Shown here piece by piece: positions 50,585 to 57,987 of a stretch of 64,000 bases of DNA. A program made the position numbers and the translations under genes. The notes under the pieces are model-generated. The model ran no database searches, was not told where the DNA came from, and saw only the letters and a program-made list of their open reading frames with translations. The DNA comes from Streptomyces physcomitrii (lineage in GTDB: Bacteria > Actinomycetota > Actinomycetes > Streptomycetales > Streptomycetaceae), in NCBI RefSeq assembly GCF_012273655.1, contig NZ_JAAWWP010000013.1, forward strand, positions 124,001 to 188,000, read 5' to 3'. The first letter of the stretch is position 1. Every line of letters begins with the position of its first letter.

Positions 50585-50895
50585 CGCGCTACCTCCACCG
50601 TCACCTGTCCGAGCCGCCTTTCGGTGTACCCGTTCGAGACTAACCGCAGCGGCCGCCCGGCGGTGGCGGTCCGCGCACCTTGGCCGGGTGGGACGAACTT
50701 CCGTGCCCAGGTGTGGTATTCGCCGCCGCGGTGCGCTATAACCGGCCAACTCCCGCGCGGGCGGGGCCGATTGCCCGCCGGGGCGGGGTCACCTCTCGGC
50801 GGCGGGACCGGCCCGGCCGGGCCTGCGCCGCGCCCGTCCCCACGGAGCGGCGCGCGGGAGTGCCGCCCGGTCGTCCGGCGGGCGGCGGCCCGGGC
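50585..50895. other. spacer between LAL and TetR genes
   Basis: This 311-base stretch contains the TetR gene's terminator (50862-50886) and TAnnnT-type boxes near 50635 and 50736, which may serve the LAL gene. No gene or repeat is seen in it. Confidence 0.45.
50862..50886 (-). terminator. 8-base hairpin after the TetR gene
   Basis: GCCGCCCG (50862-50869) pairs with CGGGCGGC (50879-50886) around nine bases, ten bases past the TetR stop on the minus strand. Confidence 0.5.
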
Positions 50896-51510
50896 TCAGG
50901 GGCCGGTGAGCCCGAGGGGCGGCAGCACGCAGTGCTCGACGAAGCGGCCGAGGTACTCGGCGTCGGCGAACCGGCCCTCCAGCATCGGCCGGACCCGGAT
51001 CACCCCGACCAGCTGGGCGGCGAGGAAGGGCGCCGCCGGGTGGTCGGCCGCCAGCTCGCCCCGGAGCACTCCGCGCCGGATCATCTCACCGACGGCCGCG
51101 ACCTCCGGCTCGATGAGGGTCTCGCGCAGGGCCTTCTGGAGTGCCTGGTCGCGCATCGCGGCGTGCGCCAGCGCGTGCAGCAGGGTGGTGTCGTCGTCGG
51201 GGCCGTCGCCCGCGGCCCGCGCCGCCTGCCGCAGGTCCCCGGCGAGCGAGCCGGTGTCGATCCCGGCGAAGCGCACACAGCGGGTGGAACGCAGCGCGGC
51301 GACCACCAGGCGCGGCTTGGAGCCCCACTGCCGGTAGAGGGTCGACTTGCTGCACCGGGTACGGGCGGCCACCCCCTCCATGGTCAGCGCCTCGTAGCCG
51401 TTCTCCCTGATCTCGTCGAGCACGGCCTCGTAGAACTCCTGCTCGCGCTCGGGCGTGATCTTGGACCGCGGCGAGGAGGACACCGCGACACCCGCCTCCT
51501 TCGCGGTCAT
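50896..51510 (-). CDS. TetR family transcriptional regulator
   Basis: A 204-residue regulator from ATG 51510-51508 with GAGGGAG upstream. The N-terminal helix-turn-helix is typical: REQEFYEAVLDEIRENGYEA, LTMEGVAARTRCSKSTLYRQWGSKPRLVVAAL at about 42-73. The C-terminal helices (LAGDLRQAARAAGD, LRETLIEPEVAAVGEMIRRG, AAQLVGVIRVRPMLEGRFAD) follow the AcrR-like ligand-binding pattern. It diverges from a DMT-type membrane protein across a 42-base dyad, so repression of that gene and of itself is the simplest reading. Confidence 0.92.
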   Translation of the reverse strand: MTAKEAGVAVSSSPRSKITPEREQEFYEAVLDEIRENGYEALTMEGVAARTRCSKSTLYRQWGSKPRLVVAALRSTRCVRFAGIDTGSLAGDLRQAARAAGDGPDDDTTLLHALAHAAMRDQALQKALRETLIEPEVAAVGEMIRRGVLRGELAADHPAAPFLAAQLVGVIRVRPMLEGRFADAEYLGRFVEHCVLPPLGLTGP

Positions 51511-51564
51511 GGCTGCACTCCCTCGGGCCGGGAACGTGACGGAATCCTTCGACGATTCATCGAT

Positions 51565-51606
51565 ACGACAGTGTACCGGTACGGGGTCGTATCGGTACAC
51601 TGTCGT
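51565..51606. promoter_or_regulatory. long TetR operator between divergent genes
   Basis: ACGACAGTGTACCG (51565-51578) and CGGTACACTGTCGT (51593-51606) are perfect inverted 14-mers separated by 14 bases. The 42-base dyad lies 55 bases upstream of the TetR start and 90 bases before the small frame that precedes the DMT gene. The size suits two TetR dimers. Confidence 0.7.
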
Positions 51607-51695
51607 TTCGGTAACTGCGGTGCGCCCCGACGGGCTCCCGTGTCCACAAACGTACGACCGCCGCATCCCGCGCGAAAGGGTCAGGGAGCCTCACC

Positions 51696-51812
51696 GTGAA
51701 GGACGTCTTCGCCTCGGCGCCGGCCGCCACCGGCACGCGCACCCGCCGCCATCCCGCGCACTCCCCCGTCTGGCTGCGCTCCAGCGCCGTCCCCCCGTGG
51801 GCCGCGCGGTGA
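51696..51812 (+). CDS. 38-codon frame coupled to the DMT gene
   Basis: The GTG at 51696 follows CAGGGAG, and the frame reads MKDVFASAPAATGTRTRRHP to the end SAVPPWAAR. Its TGA overlaps the DMT start (GTGA at 51809-51812). The overlap and ribosome site suggest it is translated and delivers ribosomes to the DMT gene. No domain or membrane segment is visible and it could be only a leader. Confidence 0.35.
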   Translation: MKDVFASAPAATGTRTRRHPAHSPVWLRSSAVPPWAAR

Positions 51813-52759
51813 GCGCGACCCTCCTCGCGGTCCTCCTCAGCCTGCTCTCCGCGGTCGCCTACGCCGCCGCGGCCGTGGCCCAGGAGCGGCTCGCCGCGCG
51901 CAGCGGCACCGGCGGGGTCTGGCGGCTGCTCGCCCGCGGCTCCTGGTGGTGGGCGGTGAGCCTCAACTCCGGGGGCGCGCTGCTGCATGTGGCCGCGCTG
52001 AAGTACGGCTCGCTCACCCTGGTGCAGCCGCTCGGCGCCCTCACCCTGGTGGCCGCGGTGCCGCTCGGCGCCCGGCTCGCCCACCGGCGGGTCGCCAGGA
52101 TCGAGTGGCGCGGCACCGTCCTCACCCTCCTCGGCCTCGGCGCCCTGCTGGTCACCGCGACCGGGCCCGCCCCGGAGCAGACCCTGTCGACCAACGAGGC
52201 GATGACGGTGGCGGTCACCGCCGGGCTGCTCATCGCCGTGCTCTGCCGCGGGGCCCGCCCCGGGCTGCGCTTCGCCAGCGCCTCCGGCATCGCCTCGGGG
52301 CTCGCCTCCGCGCTCACCCAGACCGTCACCGTCGCGGTTACCGACGACAAGGCCTCGCCGTTCGGTGTGCAGGTGGTCGTGGTGGCCGTCCTGGTGGCCG
52401 CCTTCGCCGCGGGCAGCCTGCTGCTCGCCCAGACCGCCTTCCGCGGCGGGCTCGGGGCGCCGCTCGCGGTGGTGACCCTCAGCAATCCGATCGCGGCCGC
52501 CGCGATCGGCATCACCCTCCTCGGCGAGCGCATGCAGGGCGGGCCGCTCGGGGTGCTGCTCGCCCTGTGCGGCGCGGGCCTCGCCGCCCGCGGGGTCTTG
52601 CTGCTGGCCCGCGCCACACCCCCGCGCGGCGACGCGGCACCCGGCCCGGTGCTCTCCTACGTACCGCCGCAGCCCGCGGATCTCGCGGACCCGCCCCGGT
52701 GGCTGCACCGGCGCACAGCCCCGCCGCCGGGGGCGGAGCGGGAGCGGCGGGCGAGCTGA
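51809..52759 (+). CDS. DMT-superfamily (EamA-type) membrane protein
   Basis: A 316-residue protein from GTG 51809 with ten hydrophobic segments in two halves, the EamA/drug-metabolite transporter plan: LLAVLLSLLSAVAYAAAAVA, then SLTLVQPLGALTLVAAVPLG, and in the second half ASGIASGLASALTQTV, AVVTLSNPIAAAAIGITLLGE and LGVLLALCGAGLAARGVLLL. The C-terminal 50 residues are hydrophilic and Pro/Arg-rich. It may export a small molecule, and the TetR partner would sense it. The substrate is unknown. The start overlaps the preceding short frame by four bases. Confidence 0.85.
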   Translation: MSATLLAVLLSLLSAVAYAAAAVAQERLAARSGTGGVWRLLARGSWWWAVSLNSGGALLHVAALKYGSLTLVQPLGALTLVAAVPLGARLAHRRVARIEWRGTVLTLLGLGALLVTATGPAPEQTLSTNEAMTVAVTAGLLIAVLCRGARPGLRFASASGIASGLASALTQTVTVAVTDDKASPFGVQVVVVAVLVAAFAAGSLLLAQTAFRGGLGAPLAVVTLSNPIAAAAIGITLLGERMQGGPLGVLLALCGAGLAARGVLLLARATPPRGDAAPGPVLSYVPPQPADLADPPRWLHRRTAPPPGAERERRAS

Positions 52760-52893
52760 GGCGGCCGGGGAGCGCTCCCCAACAGGCCCGAGGCGCCGCT
52801 CCCCGGCAGGCAGGACCCGAACACCCGCGTTCCCGGGCAGGACCCCACCGCCCGCGTTCCGGGGCGGGACCGGCCCGGAACGCTCCCCGGCAG

Positions 52894-52912
52894 GCCGCCG
52901 CTCACCGGCGGC
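52894..52912 (-). terminator. 7-base hairpin after scramblase-like gene
   Basis: GCCGCCG (52894-52900) pairs with CGGCGGC (52906-52912) around CTCAC, three bases beyond the stop of the minus-strand gene. The rest of the 156-base gap carries degenerate GC-rich short repeats and a GGGGAGCGCTCCCC palindrome (52767-52780). Confidence 0.45.
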
Positions 52913-52915
52913 GGT

Positions 52916-53734
52916 TCAGCCGAGGCCGCGGGCGTCCTGCTTGAGGGCCGTGTCCACGGTGAGGGCCGTGGCGACCACCAGGCTCCGCAGCGGCTCGGGC
53001 AGCTGCTGGTGGATCTGCAGGACGTAGTTGTCGGCGGTGGTGAACATCGTCTTGGCGAGGCCCTCCCAGGTCTTGGTGATCCGGGCGACCTCGGTGTCCG
53101 TGTGGTCGACGATGGCGAAGTTCCAGGCGCGCCAGTTCTCCGCCTTGATCGCGCCGACCTGCCGGCCGTCCGCCATGATCGCGAAGTTGATCTTCCCGAA
53201 GACGTTCTGCTGGACGATCTCGCCCACCGGCTGCCCGTCCGGACACTCCACCAGGACCCGGGACTTCAGGAACTTCGCCGGGCGGGTCAGGACCAGCTGG
53301 ACCTGCCCGTGCGGGTCGCGGATCTCCAGGCGGTGGGTGAGGTACTGGTCGATGCTGGCGACGAAGCGGAGCGCCTTCTTCAGCCCGCTCTGGCCGACCT
53401 GGACGACCGAGCCGAGACTGCCGCCGTTCTGGTCGAAGACACCGTACTCATTGGTCAGTTCGATGAGCTTGGCCTTCTGGTTCACCACCAGGACCGGCTC
53501 GGTGAACAGCGTCCCGCCGCCCTTGCCGCCCGGGGCGAGACCGGCCTGCTGCCGCACCTGGCGCTGCACCCGCGCGGGATCGGCCGTCTGCTGCGGCACC
53601 TGCTGCCCCGGGGTGTTCCCGCCCTGGCCGCTGGTGTGCTCGGTCCAGGTACTGCCGTCCCACCAGCGCAGCAGGCCCGTGGCGCCGTGCGGGTCGGGGT
53701 ACCAGCCGGCGGGAGTGTTCGCATGTGTCGTCAT
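52916..53734 (-). CDS. DUF2510 and scramblase/LURP-one-related protein
   Basis: A 272-residue protein, ATG 53734-53732. The N-terminal DUF2510 motif is AGWYPDPHGATGLLRWWDG at 9-27 with the Trp-Trp core, a putative membrane- or partner-binding module of actinobacteria. A Gln/Pro linker follows, then a domain of about 190 residues from TLFTEPVLVVNQKAKLIELT to the end that matches phospholipid scramblase-related or LURP-one folds (RLEIRDPHGQVQLVLTRP, VGEIVQQNVFGKINFAIM). It may bind lipids. No enzymatic role is claimed. TAATGT stands seven bases before the ATG with no ribosome site. Confidence 0.87.
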   Translation of the reverse strand: MTTHANTPAGWYPDPHGATGLLRWWDGSTWTEHTSGQGGNTPGQQVPQQTADPARVQRQVRQQAGLAPGGKGGGTLFTEPVLVVNQKAKLIELTNEYGVFDQNGGSLGSVVQVGQSGLKKALRFVASIDQYLTHRLEIRDPHGQVQLVLTRPAKFLKSRVLVECPDGQPVGEIVQQNVFGKINFAIMADGRQVGAIKAENWRAWNFAIVDHTDTEVARITKTWEGLAKTMFTTADNYVLQIHQQLPEPLRSLVVATALTVDTALKQDARGLG

Positions 53735-53741
53735 CCGGGGC

Positions 53742-53747
53742 ACATTA
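53742..53747 (-). promoter_or_regulatory. -10 box for leaderless scramblase-like gene
   Basis: TAATGT (53747-53742 on the minus strand) is followed by GCCCCGG and then the ATG, placing the RNA start at the first codon. A clear -35 is not seen. Confidence 0.4.
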
Positions 53748-53813
53748 CCCCGGTTCCACCCGTTCGAGGGATGCCGGACCATCTGCCGGACCTGCACTCG
53801 TACGAGTGAGGGC

Positions 53814-54485
53814 TCACCGGTCGTGCAGCGGAACCGCCTTCAAGTGGCCCGCCCCGCGCCGCGATTGGCGCGGGAGCCGGCCCGCGAGGGGCGCGGGTCG
53901 CGGCCGGGGCTCGCGCAGTACGAGGGTCAGCCGCGAGTAGCCGCGCGACTGAAGGGTGCGCGGGGTGTCGCCGACCACCCGGCAGGAGGTGCGGCCCCAG
54001 CGCGGGTCCGGATGCCTCAACGGGCGTACCGCGCCGTCGTGTTCGAGCCCGTCCTCGCCCACCGAGCGGATCCAGTGCGGGAGTCCGCGGACGTAGGCCT
54101 CCTCCATCAGCGGGTCGACGGCGATGTCGCGCCGGATGGACTGGAGCGAGGGGTCCTCGGTGTCGCGCTCCACCGCCCGGGCGAAGTTGGCCATCATCGG
54201 CAGGCACCACAGCGCCTCCCGGTCGACGAGCACGCTCCCGGCGTCCGGGTGGAAGAGGACGAAGCGCAGGAAGTTCTCGCAGGGCATGGCCGTGGGGCAG
54301 CGGTCGAGGCCGGAGAAGAGGACGTCGAAGGCCGGGTTGGCGAGCAGGACGTCCCAGCGGTGGTCGAAGACGACCGAGGGGTGCGGCACCGAGTCGAGGA
54401 GTCTCGCGTAGTCCTGGAGGTAGCCGTGCAGCCCGGGATCCTGCAGGCCCGGACCCGGCCGCGGACCTGACGCCTGGTGTGCCAT
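53814..54485 (-). CDS. MmyB-type ligand-binding domain protein without HTH
   Basis: A 223-residue protein, ATG 54485-54483, with GAGGGG upstream. It corresponds to the MmyB-like ligand-binding domain that normally follows an Xre helix-turn-helix in Streptomyces regulators: YARLLDSVPHPSVVFDHRWD, VLLANPAFDVLFSGL, NFLRFVLFHPDAGSVLVDRE, LVDREALWCLPMMANFARA and RRDIAVDPLMEEAYV. The expected DNA-binding N terminus is missing. The protein starts with a Gly/Pro-rich tail, and the C terminus is basic (RPRPAPLAGRLPRQSRRG). It may sense a ligand for another protein or be a decayed regulator. Its upstream region is unusually rich in palindromes. Confidence 0.8.
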   Translation of the reverse strand: MAHQASGPRPGPGLQDPGLHGYLQDYARLLDSVPHPSVVFDHRWDVLLANPAFDVLFSGLDRCPTAMPCENFLRFVLFHPDAGSVLVDREALWCLPMMANFARAVERDTEDPSLQSIRRDIAVDPLMEEAYVRGLPHWIRSVGEDGLEHDGAVRPLRHPDPRWGRTSCRVVGDTPRTLQSRGYSRLTLVLREPRPRPAPLAGRLPRQSRRGAGHLKAVPLHDR

Positions 54486-54571
54486 CGACTCGCCACCCCT
54501 CTTGCGGGCTGTGTGCTCTTGTCGCGCGGGACCCGGCCCCGCCTCGGGGCGGAAGCGTACGGCGCACGACC

Positions 54572-54596
54572 CCTCGTCATGTACCCCATGACGAGG
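54572..54596. promoter_or_regulatory. 10-base inverted repeat in leader of MmyB-type gene
   Basis: CCTCGTCATG (54572-54581) and CATGACGAGG (54587-54596) are perfect inverted copies around TACCC. They lie 87-111 bases upstream of the ATG and could be an operator or a leader hairpin. Confidence 0.5.
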
Positions 54597-54619
54597 CACT
54601 GTTGCCATCGCAACCATCC

Positions 54620-54665
54620 TGGCATATGCCAATGCTTGACAGGTCAATGCCAAATTTGGCGCGCC
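54620..54665. promoter_or_regulatory. cluster of four palindromes
   Basis: Within 46 bases lie TGGCATATGCCA (54620-54631), TTGAC-AG-GTCAA (54636-54647), GCCAAATTTGGC (54649-54660) and GGCGCGCC (54658-54665). The first and third are perfect 12-base palindromes and share GCCAA or TTGGC edges. Read on the minus strand, TTGACC is a strong -35 candidate. The AT-rich composition stands out in this GC-rich genome. Confidence 0.6.
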
Positions 54666-54883
54666 TGGCCACCCTACAAACCGGACGTACGGAAGGGTAC
54701 TCGGACCTTTCCCCTCGCCTCCCCCGCGATCATGGGCGAAGGCGAGCCACCGGGAGGGACGGGCACGGAGAGAAGGCGGCCGAACACGGACGCTCGACCT
54801 CGCCGGCCGAACCTCGGTTTCCGGGACATCGGCACCCCGACCGCGCGGTCGCCCCGGTGCTCGGCGCCCGTCTCGCCTCCGGC

Positions 54884-55069
54884 ATGGAGCTGGGCCGCTC
54901 CCTGGCGGTCCTCACCTTCGCGGGCACGATCCTGGTCGTCCTCATGGTGGGACTCGACGTCCCGGGCCGGCTCAACCGGCTGACCGACCCGGAGGGCGAA
55001 CGGGACCATCCGGCACCCTCCGGACAGGCCGGGGCGCCCGTCGGACCGTCGCGGAAGGCACCGCACTGA
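54884..55069 (+). CDS. small membrane protein, 61 residues
   Basis: From ATG 54884 the frame reads MELGRSLAVLTFAGTILVVL then MVGLDVPGRLNRL, with one hydrophobic segment at about 6-24 followed by a charged, Pro-rich tail ending PSRKAPH. Codon use is GC3-rich and coding-like. No ribosome site is obvious; GTG 54857 would add nine residues. I know of no family. It lies between the palindrome cluster and the tRNA gene. Confidence 0.35.
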   Translation: MELGRSLAVLTFAGTILVVLMVGLDVPGRLNRLTDPEGERDHPAPSGQAGAPVGPSRKAPH

Positions 55070-55162
55070 CGTGCCGATATGGAGGTGAGAGGCACCCGGA
55101 AACCTTGGTATTGTTGTCTCTGTCGCCGCGGGGCAAGATCCTCGCGGACCGGCAGACACCTT

Positions 55163-55250
55163 GTCCGGGTGGCGGAATGGCAGACGCGCTAGCTTGAGGT
55201 GCTAGTGCCCTTTATCGGGCGTGGGGGTTCAAGTCCCCCCTCGGACACCA
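55163..55250 (+). tRNA. tRNA-Leu, anticodon GAG
   Basis: The 88-base gene has the acceptor stem GTCCGGG pairing with CTCGGAC and an encoded CCA (55248-55250). The anticodon stem CTAGC/GCTAG encloses the loop TTGAGGT, so the anticodon is GAG, reading CTC and CTT Leu codons. The long variable arm (TGCCCTTTATCGGGCG) confirms a class II tRNA, and GGTTCAAG is the T loop. TATTGT at 55109-55114 may be the -10. Confidence 0.95.
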
Positions 55251-55253
55251 GCG

Positions 55254-55281
55254 AAGACCCCAGTCGACCTGGGGTCTTTTT
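55254..55281 (+). terminator. Rho-independent terminator after tRNA-Leu
   Basis: AAGACCCCAG (55254-55263) pairs with CTGGGGTCTT (55269-55278) around TCGAC and runs into a T-tract (55277-55281). It begins four bases after the tRNA end and is one of the few classical terminators here. Confidence 0.85.
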
Positions 55282-55317
55282 GCTGTCTCCCTCTGCCGGG
55301 CCATGGTTTCCCGTGAG

Positions 55318-55323
55318 TAACAT
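55318..55323 (+). promoter_or_regulatory. -10 box of amidase gene
   Basis: TAACAT is followed by CCCTGGC and the ATG at 55331. There is no ribosome site, so the mRNA is probably leaderless. Confidence 0.4.
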
Positions 55324-55330
55324 CCCTGGC

Positions 55331-56746
55331 ATGGACAGCACACGGGTGCACGCATACGCCGACGACGCCCTGGGCGAGCACGACGCCACCGCCCTCGCCG
55401 GACTCCTCGCGGCCGGGGCGCTGAGCAGGCGCGAGGTGCTCGAAGCCGCCATCGCCCGGATCGAGAAGGTGCAGCCGGAGCTGAACGCCGTGCGGCACGC
55501 GGACTTCGAGGGCGCGCTCGCGGCCCCGGCGGGCAGCGGGCCCTTCGCGGGGGTGCCCACCTTCATCAAGGACAACACCGATGTGGCCGGGCTGCCGTCA
55601 CAGCACGGCTCCACCGCCTTCACCGCCCGCCCCGCCGCCGCGCACGCGCCGATCTCCCGGCTGCTGCTCGGCCTCGGCCTCGCCAACCTCGGCAAGAGCA
55701 CGCTCCCGGAGTTCGGCTTCAACGCCTCCACCGAGTACGCGGGACTGCCGCCCACCCGCAACCCCTGGAACCCCGCCTACTCCTCCGGCGCCTCCTCCGG
55801 CGGCTCGGCCGCGCTGGTCGCCTCCGGGGCCGTACCCCTCGCGCACGCCAACGACGGCGGCGGCTCCATCCGCATCCCCGCCGCGGCCTGCGGTCTCGTC
55901 GGCCTCAAGCCCACCCGGGGCAGGTTCCCCGCGCCGGCCGGGCACGGGCTGCTCCCGGTGGGCATCGTCTCGGAGGGGGTGCTGACCCGCAGCGTGCGGG
56001 ACACCGCCCGGGTCTTCACCGGCATCGAGCGGACCCACCGCCCCTCCGGCGGGCTGATGCCCGCGGGCGGAGTCGAGGGCCCGGGGCGCCGGAGGCTGCG
56101 GATCGGCCTCGTCCTGGACTCGATCACCGGGCAGCGCACCGACGACGAGACCCGGACCGCCGTGGAGGAGGCGGCCCGGCTCCTGGAGGGCATGGGCCAC
56201 CAGGTCTCCCCGGTGGAGATCACGGCGGCGCCCACCTTCCCCGCCGACTTCGCCCTCTACTGGGAACTCCTCGCCCACCTGCTGAGCAGCAACGGCAAGC
56301 GGATGTTCGCCCGCGACTTCGACCGGCGCGCCCTGGACCCGCTGACCGCCGGTCTCGCCCGGCAGTTCCGCACCCACCGGCGGCGGCTGCCCGGCGCCGT
56401 GCTGCGGCTGCGCCGGACGAAGGCGGACTACGCGCGGATGTTCACCGGCGCCGATGTGGTCCTCTCCCCCGTCCTCGCCCATACGACCCCGCCGCTCGGG
56501 CACCTGTCCCCGGAGGCCGGTTACGAGCGGCTCTTCGCCCACCTCACCGACTACGTCGCCTTCACCCCGTTCAACAACACCGCCGGAGGCCCCGGCCTCT
56601 CGCTGCCGATGGGCCGCACCGCGGACGGGCTCCCGATCGGTGTGCACTTCTCCGCGGCGCACGGCGACGAGCGCACCCTGCTGCAGCTGGCCTTCGAGAT
56701 CGAGGAGGCGGTGCCCTGGCGGCGGATCCAGGACCGGGAGAGCTGA
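55331..56746 (+). CDS. amidase signature family protein
   Basis: A 471-residue amidase from ATG 55331. The Ser-cisSer-Lys triad is intact: K80 in PTFIKDNTDV, S155 in SSGASSGGSAA and the nucleophile S179 in NDGGGSIRIPAAACGLVGLK. GFNASTEYAGLPPTRNPWNP matches the family. The enzyme hydrolyses an amide bond, with family substrates including amino-acid amides, urea derivatives, nylon oligomers and Glu-tRNA. The last 250 residues include GADVVLSPVLAHTTPPLG and FTPFNNTAGGPGLSLPMG, as in amidases of unknown substrate. No GatB or GatC neighbour is present, so it is not GatA. Confidence 0.92.
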   Translation: MDSTRVHAYADDALGEHDATALAGLLAAGALSRREVLEAAIARIEKVQPELNAVRHADFEGALAAPAGSGPFAGVPTFIKDNTDVAGLPSQHGSTAFTARPAAAHAPISRLLLGLGLANLGKSTLPEFGFNASTEYAGLPPTRNPWNPAYSSGASSGGSAALVASGAVPLAHANDGGGSIRIPAAACGLVGLKPTRGRFPAPAGHGLLPVGIVSEGVLTRSVRDTARVFTGIERTHRPSGGLMPAGGVEGPGRRRLRIGLVLDSITGQRTDDETRTAVEEAARLLEGMGHQVSPVEITAAPTFPADFALYWELLAHLLSSNGKRMFARDFDRRALDPLTAGLARQFRTHRRRLPGAVLRLRRTKADYARMFTGADVVLSPVLAHTTPPLGHLSPEAGYERLFAHLTDYVAFTPFNNTAGGPGLSLPMGRTADGLPIGVHFSAAHGDERTLLQLAFEIEEAVPWRRIQDRES

Positions 56747-56772
56747 GCCGGGAGCACGGGGGCGGGTGCCGC

Positions 56773-57717
56773 TCAGGGGCAGCGTACGACCTGGCCCGCG
56801 TACGAGAGGTTGCCGCCGAAGCCGAAGAGGAGGGCCCGGTCGCCGCTGACCACCTCGCCGCGCTCGATCAGCTTGGAGAGGGCGAGCGGGATGCTGGCGG
56901 CCGAGGTGTTGCCGGAGTCGACCACGTCCCGGGCGATCACGGCCCGGTGCGCGCCGAGCCGCTCGGCCAGCGGCTCGATGATGCGCAGATTCGCCTGGTG
57001 CAGCACGATCGCGTCGAGGTCGGCGGGGGCCAGGCCCGCGCGGGCGCAGGCCTCCCGGGCCAGCGGCGGGAGCCGGGTGGTGGCCCAGCGGTAGACGCTC
57101 TGCCCGTGCTGCCGGAAGCGCGGCGGCGAGCCCTCGATCCGTACCGCGTCGCTCATCTCGGGCACCGAACCCCACAGCACCGGTGAGATCCCGGCCTCGT
57201 CCTCGGCGCAGGACTCCACGACCACCGCGCCCGCGCCGTCGCCCATCAGGATGCAGCTGCTGCGGTCCGTCCAGTCGGCGACCTCGGACATCTTGTCGGC
57301 GCCGACCACCAGGGCCCGCCGCGCGCCGCCCGCCCGGACCGTGTGGTCGGCCGTGGCCAGGGCGTGGGTGAAGCCCGCGCAGACGACGTTGAGGTCGAGG
57401 GTGGCGGCGCCGGGCACCCCGAGGCGGGCGGCGATCCGGGCGGCCGTGTTCGGGGAGCGGTCGATGGCCGTGGAGGTGGCCACCAGGATCAGGTCGATGT
57501 CGGCGGGAGCGAGCCCGGCGGTGGCCAGCGCCTTCGCGGCGGCGTGCGCACCCAGTTCGTCCACCGGTTCCCCGGGGCCGGCGAGGTGCCGGGTGCGGAT
57601 GCCGACGCGGCTGGTGATCCACTCGTCGCTGGTGTCGACCAGGGTGGACAGTTCGCCGTTGGTGAGCACGCGCGCGGGCTGGTGGTGGCCCACCGCCGTG
57701 ATTCGCGAGCCGTTCAT
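56773..57717 (-). CDS. beta-ketoacyl-ACP synthase III (FabH-like)
   Basis: A 314-residue KAS III enzyme, ATG 57717-57715. The catalytic triad is C113 (LNVVCAGFTHAL), H240 (VLHQANLRIIEPLAERLG) and N270 (DSGNTSAASIPLAL). TSDEWITSRVGIRTRHLAG and LLFGFGGNLSYAGQVV are also standard. FabH condenses acyl-CoA with malonyl-ACP to start fatty-acid or polyketide chains. It stands alone, with no ACP or FabD nearby, so it is a secondary FabH rather than the primary fab-operon enzyme. It is convergent with the amidase gene. Confidence 0.93.
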   Translation of the reverse strand: MNGSRITAVGHHQPARVLTNGELSTLVDTSDEWITSRVGIRTRHLAGPGEPVDELGAHAAAKALATAGLAPADIDLILVATSTAIDRSPNTAARIAARLGVPGAATLDLNVVCAGFTHALATADHTVRAGGARRALVVGADKMSEVADWTDRSSCILMGDGAGAVVVESCAEDEAGISPVLWGSVPEMSDAVRIEGSPPRFRQHGQSVYRWATTRLPPLAREACARAGLAPADLDAIVLHQANLRIIEPLAERLGAHRAVIARDVVDSGNTSAASIPLALSKLIERGEVVSGDRALLFGFGGNLSYAGQVVRCP

Positions 57718-57987
57718 CGGCCGCCCCCCTGGTCTGTGTGGTCTGCGGTGCGCGGTGCCCCGCGTCGACGAGTCTGGTCACCGGCCGGGCCGCACAGGGG
57801 CGTGGACTCCGACAGGAAATATCGGCACTCCTTGTCCATTTCGCTCACGTTATCCGCGGGCCGAGCCGGTATCCGCGAGGCAGGCCGTACCGGAGGACTC
57901 GGCACGGGTGGGCCCGGTGGCGGACAATGGCCCGAAAGGGCGGGGGCCACCGCGCACGCAGCGAGAGAGACCGGGGCTGATCTGACC

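Noticed and set aside
55163..55250. tRNA-Leu considered as an integration site of a mobile element
   Set aside because: No integrase, excisionase or repeated tRNA 3' end is visible nearby, and the gene is followed at once by its own terminator and an ordinary amidase gene.
55331..56746. Amidase considered as GatA
   Set aside because: There is no gatB or gatC nearby and the C-terminal half differs from GatA. The shared Ser-cisSer-Lys triad is common to the whole amidase family.
56773..57717. KAS III, desaturase, racemase and ligase considered as a biosynthetic gene cluster
   Set aside because: They are spread over 28 kb on both strands with unrelated genes between, and there is no ACP, PKS or NRPS gene.
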